From Anoplopoma fimbria (Eukaryota > Chordata > Actinopteri > Perciformes > Anoplopomatidae), in assembly GCF_027596085.1 (NCBI RefSeq), contig NC_072460.1:6179512-6243511 (forward strand): a stretch of DNA of 64,000 bases, read 5' to 3'. Shown one piece after another: positions 49,900 to 62,565 of the stretch (the first letter of the stretch is position 1; every line of letters starts with the position of its first letter). The position numbers were made by a program, and so were the translations under genes. The notes below the pieces were generated by a model. It made no database searches. It was given only the letters and a program-made list of their open reading frames with translations, and had not been told where the DNA came from.

Positions 49900-51914
49900 A
49901 CTAAAAGAGAAATGTAGTAAATTGGAATTTAAAGTAACTTAAATTCCACTGAAATTGACCAGAATAAATCAAAGTACTTAAACAGTCTAGAATCTGTAAT
50001 CAGGGACAGTTCTTAGTCATTCTTTTAAATCTAAAGTATAATAATTAGAAATGAACAGAATTGATTTATATGTTTGGTGTACAATGTACATCTATCGAAC
50101 ACGAAAAGCTTTAGTGTGTAGCATTTACAGGGATCTATGTATTTTGACATTAGCATAAAATCTTCTGACATTTATTTTTTTACCTTACAATAAGCCATTC
50201 ATATCTTAATATGGAGCAAGTCCTCTTCACGTAGTTGGTCATGTTTCAACAGTAACTCAGAAAGGACAAACCAAACACTGGGCCAATTACGCTGTTGCAT
50301 CTACCAACGTATTTCTTCTACACGCTTGGCACCGATAAAAAGTTTCAGCAACCTCGCTACTAGATGCCACTTAATCTCACATACTGTCCCACATGATCTG
50401 GTTTCAGGTGAGGGTTAGGATCTAAATCAAATATTTTTTCGTTTAAAGTCATGGTAAAAAATTATTCAAATAAATAACACTTCTCTGGCCATGGAGATCA
50501 TTGCGTTCTAAATATAAAATACACCTTTAGTACTGTACGTAGTAACATAAGCTGTGTCCCAATCCAGCGGCTTCAGCCTTTGGAGGCCGCGTCCTTCGAA
50601 TACCGCAAAGGCTCGACCGAGCGGTCCCCAAAATGAGACGGTCTGGTCTACAGAGGATTTCCTGTTTGCGTCACCAGCTTTTCGCGCCCCCACCCTTTTG
50701 CTGCTCCTGTCTCCCAGCAACCAGCTGCTGTTGTCATAAAAGAGGTAAAGCTAAGTTAAAAGATTAAAATGGACGAGCTGCTATAAATAGAGCAGCGGCT
50801 CTCTGTAGCGTTAGCTGGTTAGTTAATAGCGTCACGTAACTTAACCGATCATTTTAACATAAGTGTGATCTGATCAGGTCCCTTGTTTTTTGTTTTAACA
50901 CTTGTATCTGTAGATATTCAAGTGAGTTAAAACCCAATAATTACATTTAAATGTGAATTGTCCTGCTGCTGGTCCATTAGTTGCCATGTCGATTAAAATC
51001 TAAATCAACTTCTCCTGCACTCAATGAATCTTGGGATATGTTGGGCCGTGAAGGATCATCAACACAGTCCTACTAAGGAACACTGCTTTATACCCTGGGT
51101 GTAGCCTTTGATGTTTTATTGACAGTTCATTGGTCTAATGATTTATGGATGACAGACACCGCCATTGCTGGAATTTTGCAAACCAGAAGCTTTTGTGTTT
51201 GAAATTGTAAAATAGCAGCAATTCTGTTTTTGTTACTTGCACATATTTTTGTACTTTTCCAGCTGAAGCTGTGTTTCAATGTTAAATCGCATTCATACTT
51301 TCTTAAGTGAATCACCTCATACAGTTATTTAGATGATGGTTATGAGAATTTGTTCAAGTAGCTACGTTTGAGGTTAGCAGAGGTGGAGCAACATTAGCAT
51401 TAAGTCGGAGTTGAGGGATTGTGAACTTGAAGGGTAACTTTTTGCTCCGTTACCCAAAGTTACTTTTGAAATTGGAAAAGAGGTGTAAAGAGCCCTACAG
51501 AGGAAAAAAAAAAAATCTTCACCTTTTGCCTGATGCATAGGTATAAACGGTTAGGGGGAAAAAACATGACTCTTAATTAAGTTTCCTGCAGCTTAAATAT
51601 AGTCATTGGCATTACCAGACAGCTTGAATGCTGACAGCTTTGAATGATAAAATTGCCAACAAGACGTAGTCTGGTTTAATGTTTTTATTCACCTAAAATG
51701 TGTCATGACTTACTTGTGCGTGAGAAAAAAGTATTTGCAAATGACCAAGAATCTACTTGTGTCGAGTATTTACGTATATATATATATCAATCATGATTAT
51801 GCCAAGGGTGGTTGGTTGTGATAGGCAGCTTCAGTCTATATCCATATACAGCATTCAGGTTTAGAAAATAAAATAATGTTTCCCTTTTACCAGCAATCGA
51901 CCACCAGGGAGCGA
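49900..51914. other. Intergenic, no gene seen
   Basis: AT-rich DNA downstream of krt8. A GC-richer stretch at 50560-50740 has overlapping short frames on both strands but no recognisable domain or exon structure. Confidence 0.5.
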
Positions 51915-52248
51915 TATCACACCACTAGAACTGAGTACCTGCAGGTCAGGACGAGCCTTCTCCCAGGAGCCCAGCAAACACTCTTGTTGTGTGTATAGTA
52001 AACATTCTTATCTCAAACAAAGTGAGTGCAATAATAGTTTGAATATTTCGGTGGGAAAATAAGGATCTATTTTGCAATTTTTTTGTAGGCTAATTTATTT
52101 TGTATTTATTAAGCATTCTGCAAGACGGCTTGAAAAGCAAACTTGAAATGCTTTGCATTACATCAACACTAGAGCTACTGGGTCATTTTGACCGTTTTTC
52201 AACTTTGCAATTTCATAACTTTGTTTAAACTAAACCCATGTAACTGTA
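51915..52248 (+). repeat. Duplicated 334-bp block, copy 1
   Basis: Direct repeat of 53385-53717 at an offset of 1470 bp. The few differences seen are a 1-bp indel (TACCTGCAGG against TACTGCAGG), GCCCAGC against GCCACGC, and TTTT against TTGT in the GGTCA palindrome. It contains GGTCATTTTGACC at 52181-52193. No coding signal. Confidence 0.92.
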
Positions 52249-52387
52249 GGATCCTTTCTTTTCCTAAATGTGTTTAAATTGTATTCTAACATTGTAATTT
52301 TATATACATTACAAAATACAAAAGGGTTATGAGTATTCCTATCTATAATGGCCATACATTATCAGTCTTTTCAGGTATTTAACAGCC

Positions 52388-52400
52388 GGGGGGGGGGGGG
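52388..52400. repeat. Homopolymeric G run
   Basis: A run of about 12-13 Gs after AACAGCC; its length is likely to be polymorphic. Confidence 0.8.
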
Positions 52401-52956
52401 TTATACATAAGCATTCTTATGACCGTGAATCCCGATCGACAGTTCCTGTGCAATTCTGTGGTTTATCTGTGAAGTGTATGAACTAAACTGCAGGCTGGAG
52501 TCTCTGAACAGCTCCAGCACGGGTTGAATGCGCATCGACAGGTTGCGTTCAACCTGGTGTATGAACTGGCTGTATTTCTACTTTGCTGCATATTTCTTCA
52601 TCTCCTTGCACTTCTTGTAGGCCTGCATATAACTGAAAATCAAGTGGGCCAACTACTATTTTCCTTTTGGGATTTTCTTTCTCAGTTTTTATTTCCACCC
52701 CTGACAGCAAAACGGTACCAGTGGAACCACTGGGTGTCTGTCTTACCGTTACCGTGCATATTTTTGTTACATTCTGTGATGTTGGAACTTCAGCCATATC
52801 TCTGATAAGGCTACTACTCTTGACATGTAACCAATCAAATAGTGCTGCTGGCAAGGCTACAGTACAGATCCATTTAAGATTTATAGTTATAATTCAAATT
52901 GTTTTCAGAAAATGTATAACCGTTCAGAATGACCGCTATGGTCATTTTAAATGTTA

Positions 52957-53075
52957 ATGGTAAATGGACTGTACTTGTATAGCGCTTTTCTAGTCTTCCG
53001 ACCACTCAAAGTGCTTTTACATTACATATCATCATTCACCCATTCACACCCATTCATACACTGATGACCCCCCCA
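52957..53075 (-). mobile_element. SINE 3' portion, inverted
   Basis: On the plus strand it reads GGTAAATGGACTGTACTTGT, ATAGCGCTTTTCTAGTCTTC, then ACCACTCAAAGTGCTTTTAC and TCATTCACCCATTCACACCC. This is the reverse complement of the conserved 3' part of a very common teleost tRNA-derived SINE (CACTTTGAGTGGTC ... AAAGCGCTATA ... CAGTCCATTTACC). The tRNA-like head is missing or diverged. Confidence 0.85.
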
Positions 53076-53384
53076 AGGCTGGATCGGCAAACCTTTTGCT
53101 GCTGGCGTTACACAGAGCTAGACCCAGCGCTCAGATTCGCTTTCTGCAGCTTTTGGACATTTTTAGACTCTTAGTCCTACACTCTACAAATTAAACTGCA
53201 AAATATCAGCGTTAACTAAAACAATCACAACCTTTTACTGAACACTACCCAGGAGGACGGATCAGCAAGATCCAGCATTTTCATTACGGAGCAACCTGAG
53301 CTGGCGTCCATTCAACTCTTTCCCACAAGGAGGCGGCATTGTGTTGTTTGTCTTACCGTCAACCTGGACAACACTAGCCTTTTC

Positions 53385-53717
53385 TATCACACCACTAGAA
53401 CTGAGTACTGCAGGTCAGGACGAGCCTTCTCCCAGGAGCCACGCAAACACTCTTGTTGTGTGTATAGTAAACATTCTTATCTCAAACAAAGTGAGTGCAA
53501 TAATAGTTTGAATATTTCGGTGGGAAAATAAGGATCTATTTTGCAATTTTTTTGTAGGCTAATTTATTTTGTATTTATTAAGCATTCTGCAAGACGGCTT
53601 GAAAAGCAAACTTGAAATGCTTTGCATTACATCAACACTAGAGCTACTGGGTCATTGTGACCGTTTTTCAACTTTGCAATTTCATAACTTTGTTTAAACT
53701 AAACCCATGTAACTGTA
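53385..53717 (+). repeat. Duplicated 333-bp block, copy 2
   Basis: Direct copy of 51915-52248. It carries GGTCATTGTGACC at 53650-53662 where copy 1 has GGTCATTTTGACC. The SINE fragment lies between the two copies. Confidence 0.92.
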
Positions 53718-54159
53718 CAGGCAACCAATTAACATACTGGTGACTTGTCGCTGTTAACTGTTTTGAACACGGATTTTGTCAAAAAGTTATGATTAGAAAG
53801 TGTCGCAATCATTCAAAGATAGTTTGCTAAAACTCTGTTGACAGACTTTTTGCAGGAAACACCTCTGAGATGTCTGCCCGGGGGGGGTTTCATCCTTTGA
53901 CGCCACGAAAGTCAGATTCATGCATTTTTTTACGGGGCGAGGTAGGAAAAGGGAGTGTCCTGTTACATGAACAGTAACGGGAAATTAACACAAGTACCAG
54001 AGGACAGTGTAGTGAACGCTAATGCACTGGAAAGAAGATTCAACAGCACAAAGATACAAAAGCCTATTAACAAAAAGTCAAATAAATGCTGCTATTTTCC
54101 ACCTCAAGTTAACCAGAATCTGCAAAGGAGAAATGCTAGAGGTGAAGCTGAGATTCTGG

Positions 54160-54161
<2 letters not shown>

Positions 54162-54244
<83 letters not shown>
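54162..54244. repeat. (GT)n microsatellite, 83 bp
   Basis: An uninterrupted GT run. The open frames crossing it are artefacts. Confidence 0.97.
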
Positions 54245-54249
<5 letters not shown>

Positions 54250-54259
54250 GGTTATGTAA

Positions 54260-55270
54260 CTTGGCAGCTTGATCAATGAAAGCCTCAAACCAAACTAGTT
54301 CCATCTTTTACATACAGGCAGACCTGCACAATGCCGGGGGGGCGGCGGCACAAGAACAGGATTATCTTCTTCCGTACGCTCTTTCTTTAGGGCTTAAGAG
54401 AGGTGGAGAACCGCACACACGGGGTATTCTGGTCCATTGCCAACTTAATGCAGACCTCTTTGCAGCAGAATCAGCCAGATCTCTGCTCTTGATGCCCCTT
54501 TGAGAGGTCTTTGCTCTCTTAACCTTTTCTGATGGAGGGAATATTAAAGATGTGAAACACCTTTCCTCTCGGTTTCCTTCATCAGAGCGACCTCAGTGCT
54601 ATTCCTGCAGTAGTTTGTGTTTGTCTAACAATTACCTTTATTTTGTTTCTTTTCATTGAAACCCCCCTTAATACACATTTCCATATTATCACAGAAGCGT
54701 ATTATTATTAAGGAGGCATGTTTTCAGTGAGGAGGTACTTGGGAACTGGTTTTCTGGCTTTCATCCCAAGAAGCAGAAATCTGGGGGAATCGGTACCGCC
54801 ACAACACTAACCGTTGTCCAACATTCATTGGCTCCTACAGCAGTCGCCTTCATTTAAAGCACCCGAACGAACCCGAACACAGTGGTTTAGCAACCCCGAC
54901 CGCCAACTGAAGCTCAAGTGTAAGTTCATTCAGGAAGACTACACTGTTGCATACTTAGGCCTGTAGTTTATTCCTCAAACGCCCTCAGACATTCACTACT
55001 CCCACGCACAATCACTCAGGTGCTGCCAATCATGATATCAGCTGTTGTGATCAGCTGGTTGCATCCATCCAATAACCACAGCGACACACCTTCATTATCG
55101 GCCTATCATCTTGCTGCTGTCTCTTCTTGAGAAAAAACTCTTATCTCTCTGCCATCCATGCTGCTCTCATACACACCCCTACTCCTCCCCATCTCCTCTG
55201 AAGAGACATTCATTTTGTGTTGATTTTGGAGGTCCCTGTGGTCGAAAAAATGATTTTGTTTACGAGTACC
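54260..55270. other. Intergenic, no gene seen
   Basis: Mixed-composition DNA. A GC-rich patch near 54335-54352 stands out but has no exon signal. Confidence 0.45.
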
Positions 55271-55273
55271 CTT

Positions 55274-55423
55274 TCGCCTTCTCTAGCCTTGAAGTTCCAT
55301 AAGAATAACCATCTAGAAAAAAAAGTCTTCGATGCGCAGTTCTGGTTCTCCCATGCCTCCCTTCCCCTCCCAGCGGCTCGCCTTCTCTAGCCTTGAAGTT
55401 CCATAAGAATAACCATCTAGAAA
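55274..55423 (+). repeat. 46-bp direct repeat, period 104 bp
   Basis: A block starting TCGCCTTCTCTAGCCTTGAA and ending ATCTAGAAA occurs at 55274-55319 and again at 55378-55423 with no difference seen. The sequence between (GGTTCTCCCATGCCTCCCTT) resembles GGTTCTCCCGTGCCCCGCTT at about 56027-56046, which ties this block to the GC-rich stretch downstream. Confidence 0.85.
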
Positions 55424-55919
55424 TAAACAACGTTATCACTGATTTATGCAGGTCACGTATGAAACAAACACCACAGATAGGTTGATAAGTTGCACAGTAA
55501 AACATCACATTTCACGTTTGACTTGTATGTTCTATCAAACCATCTCTTACTCGCTTATTTTTAAAGTATGTCCTGTGTATTTTAACAGTGCAGGGGATTA
55601 GCATTTTCACGCACAGAAACTGGGGCGGCAGCCAAGGTGCCACTTTATAATGCTTGAGTGTTTTAAAAGCAAAGAGAACATAAAGAAGCAGAAGTCAATC
55701 ACTTTGCACACTATTATGACAGTTGACAGTTGTTGTTTTTTATGCCAACGTCTGACTGTTCAGTCAAATACAGTTCACTCAGATCCCTTACATGAGTATA
55801 TCATATTTTGAATATTTTATATGTTTAGAATGCAGAATCTGCATCTGCAAAGTAATTAAGCGGGTAGCTTTCAGATCAATTTAATAGAGCATCAAAATAA
55901 AGGAGTTAAGTACAAGAAT

Positions 55920-56275
55920 TTCATGTTGGTTTTGGCGTTCCCTTTGGACAAAAACGGCCGCAGATTCCCTTCTAGAAAACCTCTCGTTTTACTGCAGCAG
56001 GCTCTGTCCCGCTCAGTCCTGGGTTCTGGTTCTCCCGTGCCCCGCTTCCCTCCAGTGGGCCCAGCAATACGGCCTGATCCTAAAGCAGCGTGGCGAGGGT
56101 GTCGGCTCCCAGCGGGGACCGGAGGAGCAACGAGGCAAAGCTCTGCTCCTAAGCAAATGCCCCTCCCGGAGCTCAAACTAAAGGCCCGGGCCGGATCTGG
56201 GTCCTTCAGCGGTGGGCTGGACGCTGCTGGAGGCCACGCTGGAGGAGTTTCTGCTGAACCTGCATGATTCCACCT
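55920..56275. other. GC-rich block with open frames on both strands
   Basis: This stretch is clearly richer in G and C than its neighbours. It stays open on the plus strand (55923-56267, 114 codons, Pro/Arg/Gly-rich) and on the minus strand (56176-55892). I recognise no domain, and there is no convincing promoter, start context or splice pair. A third frame near its end gives a helix-like stretch LLEATLEEFLLNLHDS. It could be an old transposon fragment, an isolated exon of an unknown gene, or chance openness due to GC content. Confidence 0.3.
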
Positions 56276-57398
56276 GAATCAGACCCAACAATCATTTAGA
56301 ATAACTAGATAGAAAAAAAGCCACTCTTCTCGCTGATGGTCTCGTTGCCTTGAGAACGTAGAGGCATTAGTGTCACGTTGAAACTGTTTCATAACCAGTT
56401 AAAAATTCCTCAAGTCCCACCATTGGCCTCCAGGTACTTGTAGTGAGCACTACACTTTACGATGACCTCTTCCCTTATATATACACATATATCAACTTTA
56501 TTACGACACTTCATCAGTAGCTGGAATTCCCCTCGAGGTGTTTTTACATCATGATCTCTCCAGGGGCTTTCATATCACCCAGAATCCCCCAAAAAATCTG
56601 TAGTAAAACTAGATGAAAAATTGCCAATGAGAAGCTTTAAGAGAACCAAGGCGTGTGGGCACAGGACAGAAACCATCTCAACCCCTTCATTGTCATCTTA
56701 AAAATTGACTCACCCTACAGTTCTATCAGCTTGCACACGATTCTGATTACTGCCTGTAGGCAAGGCTTGGCATTTTTTTGTTTTTTTTACCACTGCTAGC
56801 AGAAAGCAGGTTCAGGCAAGGCATCGACATAACTTGCCAAGTATGAAACCCGTCAGATTTGACTCCAAATCCCCCAAAAAGGAAAGTAGCTCTAAATAAG
56901 AGCTCCAAAAGGATTAATTCTTGCCAGAGCTTGTCTTCATGCAGAGGCTCTTGCAGCGCACGGCAAAAGCGGTGACTAGTGGAACGCACAAATCCATCTT
57001 TAACATAGATAGTTTTCAAATCAAAGGGGGAACAGATCATGCAGAATAGTCAGAGAGTGTAGTGTCTGTGCATGTTTGCATGGGTGTGTGCATGGGTGTG
57101 GGAAAAGGGCGTGGAGGCATAAATCAGAAAAAAGAGTGAATGATTCCAAACCACCATGAACGTGTTGTCAAGGGCAGCAGCTCAAACAGGTTGTGTGGAG
57201 ACGAAAGTCAAATGTCAAATATCTAACAATTAACTTCCAACTGATTTGATTTCACTCCAATGGCGGAAGGTTACTTTTTTGAACGCAGACAGCAGTCCAC
57301 ATTATGGCGACGTCAACCCATTATGTAAGGTTAGAAAAGAAATTAAAAAAGAGACTGTAATTAAGTCCTGTACTGTACTTAGTCAGGCACCATAGAAA

Positions 57399-57456
57399 CA
57401 ACCACAATAACCCCTCCCAGAGTGCACACACCCTGGGAGGGGTTATTTTCAGGTTG
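57399..57456. other. Strong inverted repeat (possible hairpin RNA)
   Basis: AATAACCCCTCCCAG (57406-57420) and CTGGGAGGGGTTATT (57433-57447) are perfect 15-bp arms around a 12-nt loop. The stem resumes after a small bulge with CAACC (57399-57403) and GGTTG (57452-57456). The result is a 58-nt GC-rich hairpin in AT-rich DNA. It is short for a microRNA precursor. No homologue is recognised. Confidence 0.6.
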
Positions 57457-57459
57457 ACC

Positions 57460-60400
57460 TCATGCAGAGACATTAAATCAGTGCAACTAAATACTTGCTG
57501 TAAAGGTGTTGCAGCAACGGAAATACTGTGGTCAAAGCAGGAAAGTCAGTGGGCCTAAATCTGTGCTCACCTTCATTTTAAATCACCTGAAAACAACAAT
57601 TTATAGACCTCCACACACACCAGACTGGTCGCTTCAACTTGATATTCAGCTTTTGTATGTAGGAGATGTCTTTTACAACTTCCTTTTGTTATCAAAAGTA
57701 GAATCTTTTTCTAAAACACATTGCGGTGCCAATTCTGCTGTGTAACATGAATTACTTGACTATATGAACATGTACAAGCCGAGATACTTAAGAGTTATTG
57801 CTGTTGGCATTGGTCCAAAAATTGGTCTAAAATTGGCATTGGTCCAATATAATCATATAAACATTTTCACAAAATTTCTTTAAGTTTATCTTATCATAAT
57901 ACCTCATCCATCTGTCTTTGTGTGCAGATTTGTGGTGATGTGTGTGTATGTCTTGACGCTCTGAACCATTAAGACACGAGTTGAAGCTTTCCGTTCTGCC
58001 AAGGTGTCGTTATCTCGTTCAACTTGGCTCAGCTGTTTCAGTGCTATGAGACCACTGATGTGAATAGCTGGGAGAATATTAAATATTCACAACAGCTGTT
58101 GATCTATAATCAGCTTCACCCAGCATTTAAGGTGCACTTTTTATTCATCTTTTAACTTTTAATTTTCTTTCCCCCCCCTCCATGTTCCTTTCAGAATCCT
58201 TAAAATGACGATGTTTCCGATCCCAAATAATGTTCCATGAGTTTGATTCTTATAAGCCTTGTATCCTGCTTGCAGAAAAGCACAATGGCATGTTGGTTAA
58301 TGTTATGAAATGATTGGTAGGTAGGCCACGAAGCTACCTGGTTAAGGATTAAAAAAAGAATAGATAGGAAAAAAGAACGTACCAACATAAAATAACAATA
58401 TAACTGCTGTAAATAGACAACAACCTCTATTAACAGACTTTCTTTTAGAGCATTAAGCAATACACCACGAGACTTTCAATAACAGTTGCTCAATATGTAA
58501 CTTGCTTTGACTGAATGCAAAAATGTCTGGGATGGACAAAAGTACATTCAAGGACCAGTGACACTGACTTTGAAAGAGCAAGTCTAGTGTTAAGTGCTTG
58601 ACAGTATCAGGAAAGTTGCAGCCTCTGAAGTTATTAGCTCTGCGATTCACACACCTGTACCTCCTGGTTGATGGTAGTCGACTTCAGAAAGAACATTTCA
58701 TTCAGACCCTTTAACTCACAGCTCTGTGAAAGAAAATCAGGGCCTTATGACTAACTCCAAAGTGTGTCAACTGCCAAAACAATGTGTGGCTGATGAGTTT
58801 TGTTGACTGTTAGTTGAGGTATTAGTGGTGTTTGGTTCCCATGAAGAGGGATTGGAAGGAGGCTCAGTATCTTTTATAAGATCAACAACCAGTACCAACC
58901 ATCCCTACCGTAGTTCAATTCATCAACCCTGGTGGTTAAGCCCACCATAGTAGCATAATCTGCAAATTTACACAGCATAACAGAGATTGAGTGATCTGGA
59001 GCAGTATTAATTATGTAAACCAGAACTATGTTGATGCATATTAGTTTCAGAAACTAATGCACAAATTATATTCATGTAAGTAACCAGCTGGGGAAGTTTC
59101 ATGGTGATATCTGTTGGTTAATTTACCCCATTCACCTGTAGTATCTTCAAAGTCATTTTACAATACATATCATTAAAGGTCGTTATTTTCTCAGACTGAG
59201 CTAGAGATGAACCACTTACATGCACCAAACTTTCAATTTTCATTCCTATCTATATTCTGAAGGTTTTTATAGAGTGGTTTGTTCATATGTCATTCGTAGC
59301 CTGATATACAACATTTTATACCTATAATATGGCAAAAAAAAATTCTATTATGGCTGTTGACAGTATTTTATGATTTATTGAGTGACACAAAGAGAACCTG
59401 GCTTTACCCAATGTTCAAATTTCTGCTCTGGAAATTATTCAAATTAGCAGATATTTAATAAGATAATGCCTCATTTGCATATTTACACATAACATTCCAG
59501 AAAACTTATAATACCAAAAATAATTCTCTAAGTGTAAGTTATCAGCTTGAGAAGAATCATGGAGATATCTATAACTTTTCACCCTTTCCACATGTAACGT
59601 CTGACCTGAAATTAAAGTTACCAAATACAAGAAATGAGTTAATAATTTAGATTGACTGATTGAAATGTTAAATATAATCAGACTAAAAATAACTGAAATA
59701 TCAACAGTTTTCATTGACGATACATTTACTCAAATGTATACGTTTGAAATATTCAGTGAAAGTGACTCCGATGGCATGCAGATAATCTGCTCGCTAAGCG
59801 TAGTTAAACTTCCTGGCCTTTTTGGAATGTGTCGGGAGGTTGTGAAGAAAGGGAGAGAGTTATGAATCAAATGTGCCCTTTCAGACAAGCGTTGATCCGT
59901 GGTTTGGCATTTTGTTCTGAAAGAGCTGTCTTATAAGTCACCCACGGTGTACAATTAGGTACAGTAAAGGTCAAAGTAAAAGAGGATGGGCTGAAATGTC
60001 AACTAATTCACAAGAGTGAAATGGTGGGATGGGATGGGATTAGGTTTGTCAAGTTGCATTGCACATCTAATTACCCCTTGCACAGATTTGGTCTTTCAGT
60101 AATAAAATTTGATTGTGCAATGCAATAGTTACAATGTCAGTTATCAATACACAGTGAAATGTACCAAAAGTTGGGGGAACATTCTTATTGGAAGCATTAT
60201 GCAAGTATTGATGATTAATAATGCTGAGTCACACTTTATAGTCATTTATAACGATTAAGGTCCATGATCAAGATATAAGTGGGAAAGCTTGTTCACCAGG
60301 ACAATACCCACTGAGGTGATCAACCATGGGAAAAAAAGATGAAATAATTAGTATAAAGTATCTTGGGTGCAGACTGCAGGGTGAGTTCAAGGGAGGTGTT

Positions 60401-60780
60401 GGCCAGGGTGGGGCATATTTGGAATGGTGCTTAGCGTACATGGCAACTTGGCAAAAAAACAAAACACTCCCAGCAGTTAGAGCATGTACGTTATTTCATC
60501 TCACTGAACTGAACTCAACCGTTTGCCAACATCTACAAAGTTAAAAGAGATGCATAAACAATGTGTCGATATGATTTGTCTAACAGCGAGCCAGGTCGCT
60601 GGATAAAAGAAGCCTTGTGTTGAAGGTTTGTGTAGTTGTCTCTTATGCAACCATCAAGAAACCAGCCACCAACAGGGCACTTTATGTACACAGCATGAAA
60701 CTGATATTCCAAATATTCTTTTTTTCTTAACTTGTCCCCAAGACACACAATGAGCAGGACATTTTCACAAAGTAAAAAAT
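57460..60780. other. Intergenic, no gene seen
   Basis: AT-rich with short random frames. Loosely similar phrases (TTTCATGGTGATATCTGTTG near 59098 and ATCATGGAGATATCTATAAC near 59555) hint at an old tandem or dispersed repeat. One AP-1 site lies at 60225-60231. Confidence 0.45.
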
Positions 60781-61460
60781 TAAACAAACACTTTAACCCA
60801 AGTGGTCACTGTTCATGTCCCGTGTAAAATGAAACTTAACATTGACTTGTTTTACTTTACTTATCTGACTTAGTCACCTAACTCATTAGTTATGTGAGTC
60901 GTAAGTCAAGTTAACGTCAAGCACAATCTTTTCCTACACCTTACTTAGTGTTTTTTGTGCCTGAATCTAACTTACAGTTAGGTTGGAAGTTTGTTTTGAA
61001 AAGACATGTAATGTGTGTATATTGACACGTCAAACCCGACACATCCAAAACAAACGATAGAGGGGTACGTAGAGGGTCATAGTTTGAAGCTTAGGTACAC
61101 TCACCAAGCGTTGGTATTTGTCATGTTGGGAGTGAGACTGTGTTGAAAAAAACGACCGTATAGGACATCTGTGCAAGCAGCTTTTTACAGCCCATACTTG
61201 TGTTTATGTTAGGCGGAGACCTCTCGTGGGCGTAGTAATTATGGCTGGCGTCAAGGAGGAAGTCAGGTGGCAAAGTGTAAAGAGCAACAAAGTCCACAGA
61301 GGAAGTCAATGGCCGGGCAAACAAACACAGGACTCTGTGAAACCAGATTTCAAAGTTGACTTATTTTTTGGTTAGTTAACTAACGTGATGTACGTAACTT
61401 ACTTAAACATTTTAATACAAGCTGTGATGTATGCAGGCAATCTGCTTAAAGTTGTCGTAT
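60780..61460 (+). repeat. Long copy or copies of the dispersed repeat family
   Basis: It contains the family start (CAAACACTTTAACCCAAGTG), ACGTTA-type spacer text, GAGGGTCATAGTTTGAAGC, then TTATGGCTGGCGTCAAGG and CAAACAAACACAGGACTCTG. It appears to be two overlapping copies, the second similar to 2885-3010 in krt18 intron 3. Confidence 0.55.
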
Positions 61461-61738
61461 AAGATATTTCATTGCCAAAAAACGAATTAAACCCACCAAG
61501 CTCTCTGCCCGCTCAGCAGCAGCTTAGTTGAGGCGAGGTACAGCAGTGTGTGTACTGGTAGTCACATAAGTCGTTAGCAGTTAGCCCAACACATCGTCCA
61601 AAACAATAAAAGTGAGCCACATAGAATCTGCCGAGAGGTATTCAGCAGTTTGTGATGGCAATTCCATCAACTTTTAGCCAAACACAAGGCAAACTGTTAT
61701 CCCCTTGCTGTGGGCCCAGGTTAGCAGATGGGTGTCGG

Positions 61739-61790
61739 CGATGCACTCAGCTGTGTTATCACTAGCGATGCACTCAGCTATTATCACTAG
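61739..61790 (+). repeat. Two-unit tandem repeat, 27 and 25 bp
   Basis: CGATGCACTCAGCT followed by GTGTTATCACTAG, then the same unit lacking two bases. A third partial unit, CGGTGCCC, may follow. Confidence 0.85.
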
Positions 61791-61857
61791 CGGTGCCCAG
61801 TTATGAAGCTGGGCACCCACAATAGGACCTTTTGAGGTTTATTGCTTTAAATCTAAG

Positions 61858-62565
61858 TAATAAACCATTGTGACACACTGATAAAAGTCACCCAAAGCAT
61901 TACAGAGGGCACTGAAAATTGCTACTTACTGAGGCCCTATTTTGGGGCACCCAAAATACAATGCAGCCTGCTGCAGCAGAATGCAAAATATGCCTTGGAA
62001 AGACACATAGGTGCAGACGAAAGCACGCGACCAATTGCATGATTCTCTCCTGGTGGAGATAATAATTGATGTAAACAAGGAAAACAAATATAAGGTTATT
62101 TGTAATTTTTCTGTTCAAGTTCCACAATTTGGCTTGCAGCCTCTTACATAATGTTTGTTGACTGTGCAGTAGCAGGGATGCCTCTGGGTGCATCCTCAGT
62201 AACCTTCACTTAATGTGTCACAATAAAGCCAGGGTGATCTTTATATTTTAAGTTACACACATAACCCCATTAAAACTTCATTTGTACTTCTACAATCAAA
62301 CAATTTCTAAACCTAAATTTCAAAGAAATCACCTCAATGACACAAATGAGTGTGCTTTATTGAAACAAATTTGTTGCCAGCCGAATCCAACCACATTCAT
62401 CCAAACTGGACTATATACATACTGCACCTTCTGAGAATGTCCCATAAATTGCCTTCAGCTATTTCAGGGAGTGACAAAGTGACAGCTTTTAATTATAGCA
62501 ATAAATCATTGTAACACACTGGTAAAAGTCAACGAAGCATTACAGAGAACAATTGCTACCTACTC
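61858..62565 (+). repeat. Pair of diverged direct repeats
   Basis: AAACCATTGTGACACACTGA at about 61862 and AAATCATTGTAACACACTGG at about 62503 begin two stretches of roughly 70 bp. Both continue with TAAAAGTCA, AAGCATTACAGAG and AATTGCTAC. The copies are about 640 bp apart. Nothing is coded between them. Confidence 0.65.
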
